This document shows, one piece after another, positions 56,401 to 64,000 of a DNA stretch of 64,000 bases (position 1 is its first letter; each line of letters starts with the position of its first letter). Both the position numbers and the translations under genes were made by a program. The notes under the pieces were generated by a model. It saw nothing but the letters and a program-made list of their open reading frames with translations, was not told where the DNA came from and made no database searches. Source of the DNA: Neurospora intermedia (taxonomy: Eukaryota; Ascomycota; Sordariomycetes; Sordariales; Sordariaceae); contig BTPP01000010.1 of NCBI GenBank assembly GCA_037102815.1, positions 434,001 through 498,000 on the forward strand, read 5' to 3'.

Positions 56401-58489
56401 CGGGGTTCATCGTTATGATGTGGTTTGTCTTAGTGTACTTTCTCCAACAATAACGACCACCATGTCCAACGTTGTCACCAAATTTTGTTTGGACGTCTGC
56501 CTGGCTCGCCGTCCCTTCGCCCCGCATACGCCAAATTAAAATTTGCTGATACATATCTGGGGGTGTCTTACCATGGCTCCATGTGGACACCACTACGGCG
56601 AGACTACCTACTTTGGTCAAGCTTATGGCGCTACAGGACGCTACCGCTGACGGCGATGAGTGTCGATCATTGAAACTTTTTGAAAAGTGTGGGTGGACGT
56701 TTCCACGTATTCAATGTTACCGCGACTCGGTTGGTTCCGATTTCGTTTCTGGGGCGAAAGTTTCACGCTTCATCTCAACAAGCTTACGTACAATTATCTG
56801 GCTGAACTCACCCATGCCTCTAGAGAGGGGGGTGAACCGAGTCCCGAGAACGACGACAATGAGGCTAAATGAAAAAAAGAAAGAAAAAAAAAAAGACAGG
56901 CTAGCGCTGGGGAATCACTAGTGCCAGACTATGAACCCTCTCTTCCCACTTTGCTAAATTTCGTGCCTGTGTCAATGTTGCCAAGGGCCGTGTTCTCGTG
57001 ATTCAAGTGTTCGATGCTGCGACACTACGGACATACGGTGGGTTCCATTGCGCTGGTAGCTCCGAGGGTCTCGCTGCCCAGGTGCCCGTCAACGGTGCTG
57101 CTAGTACCACAATTTCACAGAGATGGAAGAGAAAACAGTTTCTTTCCCAACCCAACACATTATGTTGGACCCTGCTTGTTTCTACTCCTAGCCTTGGCCT
57201 GTTCTTGGCAACCTGGAGCAATGTAGATGCTTTTATTTGTTTTGTCATCAAGCCGGGCATCGGTCGGTTGTTTCGGCAATCCAAAAGGGTTGGTGTTGCA
57301 CGTCCAAGGTTTGTTTGGTAACATCCGCCGCGAACCAGATCTCGCTTGTGCAACAAACACTCACATAAATGTAAGTACCTGATGGGGAACAACGGGATAC
57401 GACACGCCATTTACCAAATAAGTTACGATCATTCCTCCACTGGGACATAGGCAATGTCTCTCCATTCAATTGAGGTATACACTACATACACCAGCCACTA
57501 ACTGCAACACACTGCATATAATACAATCTTGTCTTGGCTTTTTGGCCCATTTCAGCCTGTTTTACATGACGTTCGTGATGGTTGCGGTGAGGGTGGCCGC
57601 CTCTTCTGCAACCACTTGCGCAAACGGAAAACGGATATCAGATATCAGGCGATGATGCACATATAACCGGTTTTGGTTCACAGTACCTGTGTATACACCG
57701 GAACTATACCTAGGTGATAACCGAACCTGCATCACAACCAGTTCGTCCTCTTTCCGCCTTGAAGGATTCTTCCTCTACCGTTCCTCCCTCTGTCTGTTTG
57801 GCAGTTGTGTTGTGTTGTGCTTGTTGAGATGGCGCCATATGTATGATCTTGGTCGGTTTAATCCGGCTATCTTCTTGGCACAAGTGCAGTGCCTGATTTT
57901 ATGCCCAGACCATGAGGCCATATCGGGCCTTGTGAGTCCATCTAGCATTCTACATGCTATGTCACCGTAGCCTCGAACAACAGCGTTGTGCTTGCACCAT
58001 GCCTCGGATGCCAGCGATAGAGTCAAGGTCACAATTACTGCACAGACATCGTCTGGCTTTGTGTTGCTCTCGGTTTTCAGCGACCCCGACAACTGCCTAT
58101 ATAGTGGCTTGGTGATGACGCTAGGGAGATCTGTAAATGAGACGAACGAACGACTTTACTACATCGTGCGATATTCTACGATGAAAAATTCATGGTCACC
58201 TAACTGACAACCCACTCGAGTGATTCCATCACCATTGCACAGCAACCATCAAACCACACATAGTTCCACATCTTGCTATCAGACGAAACAAAACAAGACG
58301 ATTAGAAGAAAAAAACTTGCAAGAAAAACCTTTTAAGCCGAAACAACAATGATATAAGAAACAGTATCAACGAACGTAGAGATGGAAAGTTTCCATGACC
58401 AATAGGTAGCAAAAAGTCTAGAAACGCTTTGGATCATGTGAAAAAACACCAAAAAGCATCGTGAAAAGATGCAAAAAAAGAGATTCTAT
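53461..58489. other. Gene-poor region, third part
   Basis: About 5 kb with no ORF that I can support, no large inverted repeat and no tRNA until 58490. Short A-rich runs occur near 56870-56895 and 58310-58330. The T-rich minus strand downstream of the tRNA-Ser gene (AAAAAAAG at 58473-58480 on plus) fits a Pol III terminator. Confidence 0.45.
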
Positions 58490-58588
58490 CGACGCGAGCA
58501 GGATTTGAACCTGCGCCTCCGAAGAGATTTGATAGGCCTCGAATGGGTAGTTCGAGTCAAACACCTTAGGCCACTCGGTCATCGCGCC
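58490..58588 (-). tRNA. tRNA-Ser(CGA) with a 17-base intron
   Basis: The acceptor stem GGCGCGA pairs with TCGCGTC, with discriminator G as usual for serine. The anticodon stem TTTGA/TCAAA encloses loop CTCGAA plus A, so the anticodon is CGA (reads UCG). The intron 58534-58550 lies one base 3' of the anticodon. It contains TTCGAG, the exact complement of the anticodon-loop CTCGAA. A long variable arm and the T arm GCAGG-TTCAAAT-CCTGC are complete. Confidence 0.97.
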
Positions 58589-59941
58589 TTGGATTTTGTT
58601 ATGATTTTACTCCAAATAACCTGTCTATATGGGACATTAGATTCATCTTACCATGACTCCACGATACACAACTTCAATGCATTCTCTCTACTATCAAGCC
58701 ATGCATCAACAGAACCATTACACTTGAATGCATCATGTACTGCTTTCCCTTTTTCTTTTCCTTTCATTTTGCATTCTCTTTTCACATGTCACAGACAGTG
58801 TCTTCTTGATTTGCCCCCAAAGCCAGTACTTTATCTGCCGTGGATGCGAGTCATTCATCTGGGCATGTCACCAAATGCCAGTTCGTACTACTTCGTCCAG
58901 ACAGAGAGCATTCTATTCTATGCTGGCACCAAAAAAGTGGTGTGTCATTTCTATGCGTTGCAAGTATGTGAAATGGGCCTATCACTATTCCCAAGCCAAC
59001 GACATTACATATCATCCCCTTTTCATCATAGTTTCTTAAATTTATCCTCTGCCTTGTTACTATAATGTGGCATTTATTTCCTTCCCTCTAGATGCCAAGG
59101 CATACCGCATTTTCCCCTTTCCCCCCTTATCCATAAACATGAACCTAGATAAACCTGGGGAGATGATGAGCGTCGTAGTCCTATGGTACCGCGTGGGGGT
59201 GCTTCACAGCGTGAACTGATATCTTGCCGTCGCTACCTTAGTCAGCCCCCCTATACCAAAAATTCCAGTAGATAGCTCCCGCGGAACTCAGCATCCCCCA
59301 TAGTGTTCTTGTCTATACTACGCATACCTTCAAGGAAGTTGGAAAGATATGCTACGGCTACCATGTGAGAGGTATGCCAGTGGTGCATAGGGAGGGAAAT
59401 TATCAACACACCATCTTCGGGCTACCTTTCTAGCTCCAAACTCCGTGTTTGTTCAGCTGACGACACCTACTACGACGCTGAGTCCGCGTCCTTGGGTCAT
59501 AAAAAGTTGTTTGATATTGCAACATTGACAGTGTCGGAGAGAACACAGGGGAACTCTCCAAGAATGTCTGACTCAGCGATCCAGCAATTCAACAACCTCA
59601 AACCGGAACCGGACCAAGCCAAGACCATAAATTCGCCGTTCCTGGTCCTTTGGGAATTTCTAGCAACTTCAAGACAACAAATGTGGAAATGTGGTACTCC
59701 TGCCTCCACTGTCAAGAAGATACATCCATAAATCCCCGACAACCGTACTGGTACCTCTGCGATCTTCCAGTAATATGATACAGGTTTCGAGAATTGTCAC
59801 CACCCAATGAAAGGCTGACGAAAAACCGAGTGATAGTCAGTCCACCAAGATGCGACAACAATGTACGGTTATCGAGATCTTACTTGAACATCAGGGACCA
59901 GTGGAGTGCCAAGGTTGGCCACTGTCCAAGATGCATTATGG

Positions 59942-59955
59942 CCCCCCCCCCCCCC
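59942..59955 (+). repeat. Poly-C tract (14 C)
   Basis: The third uninterrupted C run on the plus strand of the gene-poor region. Confidence 0.85.
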
Positions 59956-60483
59956 ATGATGGTTTTGTAAACCCTATGCAATCGGCTTGATCGGCATCCA
60001 TGAATTGAAACTTCGGTGTTGTTATTGATGGAAATTCAACGAGAAATTGGATATTCTCCTTTTGCCCCAGATCCGGTGTGGGCTGCATCAAGAGTCGTTC
60101 GGTGTTTATTACACGAGTTTAATTTCGTCAGGGGGAGGCGTGTTTCATGTGCCTGGGTTGGTGGTCGATCCCCAAAAAGGGACTGAAAAGGCTGCCGATT
60201 GCATCATCTGGAATGAGGCCTGTAACGTAAGGGTACGTACGTACCGTGTTGGTAAAACTACCCCAGACCAAGGTATTTCCGTACGGATGATTCATCCTTG
60301 GAGTTGCAATCACAGTTTCTTATGTGGTGTGATTGCCCATCACGTCCTGGCAGCATGGCAATCTCTGCCAAGATATCCGCCATGCTCTTTTCGTGCTATG
60401 GGAAGCGAAATCTACCAATCGGTTGAGCGAAATGGAATATTTTGAAGGCCAAGAAGAACCTTGCCTTGCTGAGGGTTCCGGAT

Positions 60484-60530
60484 ACGACAGGTACAACAGG
60501 TATAACAGGTACACCAGGCATACCAAGCAT
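60484..60530 (+). repeat. Short 9-bp tandem repeat, ACAGGTACA type
   Basis: Units ACAGGTACA, ACAGGTATA, ACAGGTACA, CCAGGCATA in a row. The number of units is small and the copies are diverged. Confidence 0.65.
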
Positions 60531-60888
60531 CTGGGAAAACGCCAGGTGCACAACATCCGTAGATCGTATTCCAGGCTGAATTGTTCGTTTCAAGACCGTG
60601 GGGCAATAAGCCGTTGATGACATCAGAAGACAGAATGATCAGCTGGCCTGTCTAACCTAACCACGGTGCCTGGTGATGAGCGGCGGAGAGGTCACTCCGA
60701 GTCCCGATGAAATCCAGGGAGCCTGAAAGAACCATCAAAAGCAGGCGGTGTGATGGAAGGCGGTGGAGGGAAGAGAAGCTTGGTTGGGTCCTCCTGCTTT
60801 CCCATCCCTTGTAAAGTGGCATCGTGATAGCCATGAAGGACTGTCTTGGTGGACCAACTTCAGCCGAACCGCCAGCTTGGCAGCCGTC

Positions 60889-61928
60889 TCAAACCGCGTC
60901 ATCCTCTCCTACGACAGCCTCGGGAAGCTGTGTAGACGTGATCCAGTTTTCCATCATCGCCTGGCCGCCAGGCTGGGCCGTCAGAGCCTTGCCACTCGAA
61001 GGCCCAGTAACGGTCTTCTCAATGTTCCGCCGTTTCACGACAAGGCAGAGTACGCGGCCGTAGATGGCAAAGCCCTCGTATGATATGTCCATAGCGAGCT
61101 TCTTTTTGTCATCACGTTCTTCCTCCTGAGCAGCGGGCTGCTTAGATTTGCGACGCTTCCTTTCCGGAGGCCCTTCGCTTCCAGCATCGTCGCTGTCACC
61201 GATGAACAGGCCATCATCGTCAGATAGGTCCGAGGCAACCGCTTGGGCCTCGTCATCGGTGCCACCCTCATTCTTTGGTCCCGATGATTGTTGACGTCGT
61301 CGTTTTGATCTCCTATTGGCGGAGTCGGATATGACGTCCGTTTCATCAACGGTAGGGATATCGTTTAGATTGACCTCCTGATCTTCGCCATCATCCTCTC
61401 GTAGAACGGGCACATCATCGTCGTCGGCTGCCTCCCGAAGTAGAGCGGCCTCTACGTCAACGTCGATAGGTGCTTCACGTGATTCTCCCGTGAGCTTGGA
61501 CGAGTTGGATTTTAGTTTGGTCTGGACCTTGTCTCGAAAGTGCTTTTGCTTGTGCAACAGGGAGTGTCGAGTGTCTGTTTCCGCAAGAAAGACGGACACT
61601 TCAAAGTCATCTATGAAGATGTCAGTTTACAGGTAGTGCACATCAGCCATAACGCGACGGATCACGGAGGCAGGTAACAGCCAGACGTACCCTTGATGAC
61701 CACGTCCTTGATACTCCGCTTCTTGCTGCTCTTCTTGCTTTGCGCGCGTTCCCTCTCCTCACGCAGCTTTGGCAGTACTAGTGGACGTACGGCCTCGATG
61801 ACCTTGGCAAGCATAGGATTCCTGGGGTTTAGAAGCCATGAGTGTGCCAAGGCAGGGTTGTCGAGGTAGATACGACATTCGAGCACCGAATACTTTGTGA
61901 TCCGAAGATAACGTCTTATTGGCGCCAT
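60889..61928 (-). CDS. Acidic fungal protein of unknown function
   Basis: Exons 61928-61691 and 61610-60889 encode 319 residues. The 80-bp intron has a GTACGT donor and a CTTCATAG acceptor and joins KDVVIK-DDFEVSVFLAETDT. The N-terminal 130 residues look folded and conserved in style (MAPIRRYLRITKYSVLECRI, then VRPLVLPKLREERERAQSKK, then TRHSLLHKQKHF). The centre is strongly acidic and holds possible nuclear localisation signals (RRSKRRRQQ, PPERKRRKSK). The C-terminus MENWITSTQLPEAVVGEDD follows a short Lys/Arg block. A nuclear protein is likely from these signals. I do not recognise the family. The gene shares a 367-bp divergent promoter with the isoleucyl-tRNA synthetase gene. Confidence 0.8.
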
Positions 61929-62295
61929 AGATAAATGATATCTAGTACACGTAGTTCATATACTCTCTCTTGTTAAGTGGCAGGGATGAGACGGATGTTG
62001 ATGACGATGATGTATTCTTTGTTGACAAAGGAAGCAGTGGTGGGGTTAGCGGTTGCCAGGGCATGTCGTGCACCTTAGCTCAGCGGACCGGGCAGCCTTG
62101 CAACGCCGACGTTTACAGGGAAGAGCGGGAGCTAGCGAGGAGCTATGCAGCCTGACGGGGGCTGCGCTGCCCCTCTGTGCGATACCTATCGCGTCGCGAA
62201 AATTCACAGCGCCTTGGAGGTTTGCGATTCCTCTGTCGAGCATTTTGAGGTCTTTGGTTGGGTACTGTATCCAACCCCAACATGAGGCGTCAAAC
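61929..62295. promoter_or_regulatory. Divergent promoter of the acidic protein and isoleucyl-tRNA synthetase
   Basis: A 367-bp region between two divergent ATGs (61928 minus, 62296 plus). It must serve both genes. No TATA box is evident. A plus-strand frame across it (from 62053) joins the first synthetase exon in frame, but the region lacks targeting-peptide character, so the shorter start is preferred. Confidence 0.55.
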
Positions 62296-64000
62296 ATGTC
62301 GAAGAACTGGTCTTCCACGCTGAGACTGCCAAAGTCCACTCTTCCGTAAGAACATGAACCGTCTCTCCAGATATCTGTGCGGATACTGACATCAGACGAG
62401 ACAGGCCGCGCCCTCTCCCCACCCAACACAAAGAATACATCAAGAAATGCGCCGATGACTTCTACAAGTGGCAGGCCGCCAACCGCCCTGCTGACGATAC
62501 CTTCCTCCTCCACGATGGCCCTCCCTACGCCAACGGCAGCCTTCACGCCGGTCATGCCCTGAACAAGATCCTCAAGGACATCATCATCCGTACGAAGGTC
62601 CAGCAAGGTGCGCGAACGATGCCAGGCAGCTGATTCTCCGAGCGCTCCGAATCTTTGACTGATCAGCTGTGTTGCGCCAGGCCAGCGTGTCACCTACGTT
62701 CCAGGATGGGACTGTCATGGACTTCCGATCGAGCTCAAGGCCGTCAGCACCGAAGAAGGCAGGACCATGACACCCCATGCCATCCGCCAGGCCGCGCGCA
62801 GTCTGGCTGCCAAGACGGTGTTGGAGCAGATGGACAGCTTCCGGACATATGCCGTCATGAGTGACTGGGAGAACCGCTGGACAACCATGGACATGGCCTT
62901 CGAGATCAACCAGCTGCGTCTCTTCCAGAAAATGGTCAGTCGCGGCCTGATCTACCGCAAGTTCAAGCCTGTGTACTGGTCACCGTCCTCCGGAACCGCC
63001 CTGGCGGAAGCCGAGTTGGAGTACAACGAGGCGCATATCTCCAAATCTGCATACGTCAGATTTCCCATCACCAAGGATTCCGCTCGCATTCCTGGCCTGG
63101 AAGGCTTTACCGGCAATCTTTATGCCGTTATCTGGACGACCACTCCCTGGACCCTCCCCGCCAACAGAGCCATCGCCGTACACGATGATCTGCTCTACCA
63201 TGCGGTCCGCGTGGGTGATGACGCCTATCTTGTTGCTGACGGCGGTCTCGAGCGCGTTGCCAAGGTCTTGATGGGAGAGGAGGGGACTCCCGAGATTCTA
63301 GCCACTGTTCCCGGTAGCCAGCTCACCCAGCTGCAGTACGTCAATCCTCTCCAGGGTAAATCTGCTGCTCCTCAGCCATTCATCCACGGCCCCTTCGTCA
63401 CGCCAGATTCGGGAAGCGGTCTCGTTCACTGCGCCCCAGGCCACGGTTTCGATGACTACCTGCTCTGCAAAGACTTGGGAATTCCTGTTTCCGCACCTGT
63501 TGATAACGATGGTATCTTCACCGAGGAAGCCTATCCCGACGACCCAAGCCGGCTCAAGGGCATTCCTGTGCTTGAGGGCGGTTCTGCTGCCGTGCTTGAG
63601 CTTTTTAAGGACAATGTTCTGAACGTGCACAAGTACAAGCACAAGTACCCTTACGACTGGCGAACCAAGAAGCCCATCATCATCAGGGCCACGGCGCAGT
63701 GGTTTGCTGATGTGGACAACATCAAAGAGTTGGCACTGAAGGCTTTGGAGGAGGTCAAATTTGTCCCCGAAAGCGGGAGGAGCAGACTCGAAGCCTTCGT
63801 CAAGGGACGGAGCGAGTGGTGCATCTCACGACAGCGTGCATGGGGTGTACCTATCCCTGCACTGTACGATGCCAATGGCGATGCAGTAATGACCGAAAAG
63901 ACCATCGAGCACATTATCTCGGTCATTCAGGAGAGAGGCACCGATGCTTGGTGGTCTGATGACCCTCATGACCCTGTCTGGATTCCTGCATCTCTTCGGG
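62296..64000 (+). CDS. ism1: Isoleucyl-tRNA synthetase, mitochondrial, 5' part (3' end outside window)
   Basis: Exons 62296-62345, 62396-62607 and 62681 to beyond the edge. Introns are 50 bp (GTAAGA...CATCAG) and 73 bp (GTGCGC...CGCCAG). The start [20 protein letters not shown] is rich in basic and hydroxylated residues with no acid for 18 positions, as expected of a mitochondrial presequence. The class I HIGH motif appears as HAGH at residues 67-70 within [35 protein letters not shown] follows. The editing domain shows [19 protein letters not shown] and the [15 protein letters not shown] block. [18 protein letters not shown] opens the second half of the catalytic core. KMSKS lies to the right of the window. 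About 530 of an expected 1000 residues are visible. The mitochondrial rather than cytosolic form is inferred from the presequence and the WISRQR context. Confidence 0.93.

Larger units (their letters stand above)
58589..60888. other. Gene-poor region, last part
   Basis: About 2.3 kb between the tRNA-Ser gene and the 3' end of the acidic-protein gene. It holds the C14 tract at 59942-59955 and a 9-bp repeat at 60484-60530. The last few hundred bases are probably 3' untranslated sequence of the minus-strand gene at 60889. No ORF is supported. Confidence 0.45.

Noticed and set aside
1-64000. CRISPR arrays, rRNA genes, 5S rRNA, telomere repeats
   Set aside because: None seen on reading both strands; only short tandem repeats and two tRNA genes were found.
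1-64000. RIP-degraded AT-rich blocks
   Set aside because: The gene-poor stretches keep a balanced composition and show no long TA-rich zones.

Overview
The window reads as chromosomal DNA of a filamentous ascomycete. A Sordariales species, Neurospora or a close relative, is the best guess. The basis is short introns (about 50-240 bp) with GTAAGT/GTACGT-type donors and CTAAC/CTGAC-type branch points, long CA-rich leaders with CAAAATG-type starts, Ala/Ser/Glu-rich proteins and intron-bearing nuclear tRNA genes. No operons, CRISPR arrays, rRNA genes or virus-like elements were seen. The species call is an inference; the gene calls rest on translated sequence and splice junctions read by eye.

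Layout. 1-1121 (+): 3' part of a succinate-semialdehyde dehydrogenase. 1591-3461 (-): PH-domain protein of the Meu6 type. 3462-11722: 8 kb with no convincing gene but a nested pair of inverted-repeat (MITE-like) elements at 10125-10969. 11723-13921 (+): F-box-like protein with a CxxC zinc motif. 14779-16690 (-): mitochondrial lysyl-tRNA synthetase, divergent from TIM10 at 17573-18087 (+). 19111-23154 (-): very large, Ser-rich, tail-anchored protein of unknown function. 24994-26619 (-): PHAF1/UPF0183 protein. 27897-31648 (+): kinesin-5 (BimC/Eg5). 32259-32359 (-): tRNA-Leu(AAG). 32861-35225 (-): Rrn9-type Pol I factor with an added zinc finger. 35718-37709 (-): pescadillo/NOP7. 38176-39542 (+): PIG-U, a GPI transamidase subunit. 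40509-42009 (-): SAM37/metaxin. 42010-60888: 19 kb with almost no genes, holding a 519-bp MITE with 9-bp target duplications, three poly-C tracts, an orphan promoter plus leader at 47783-48148 and tRNA-Ser(CGA) at 58490-58588. 60889-61928 (-): unrecognised conserved-looking acidic protein. 62296 to the right edge (+): 5' part of a mitochondrial isoleucyl-tRNA synthetase.

Themes. Four genes serve mitochondrial biogenesis (lysyl- and isoleucyl-tRNA synthetases, Tim10, Sam37). Two adjacent genes serve ribosome production (Rrn9 for Pol I initiation, NOP7 for 60S assembly). The rest cover mitosis, GPI anchoring, autophagy and GABA-shunt metabolism. Nothing suggests a gene cluster or horizontal transfer. 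The most unusual material is in the two gene-poor regions: two inverted-repeat element families, homopolymer tracts, and a promoter-leader unit that opens only a 30-codon reading frame.
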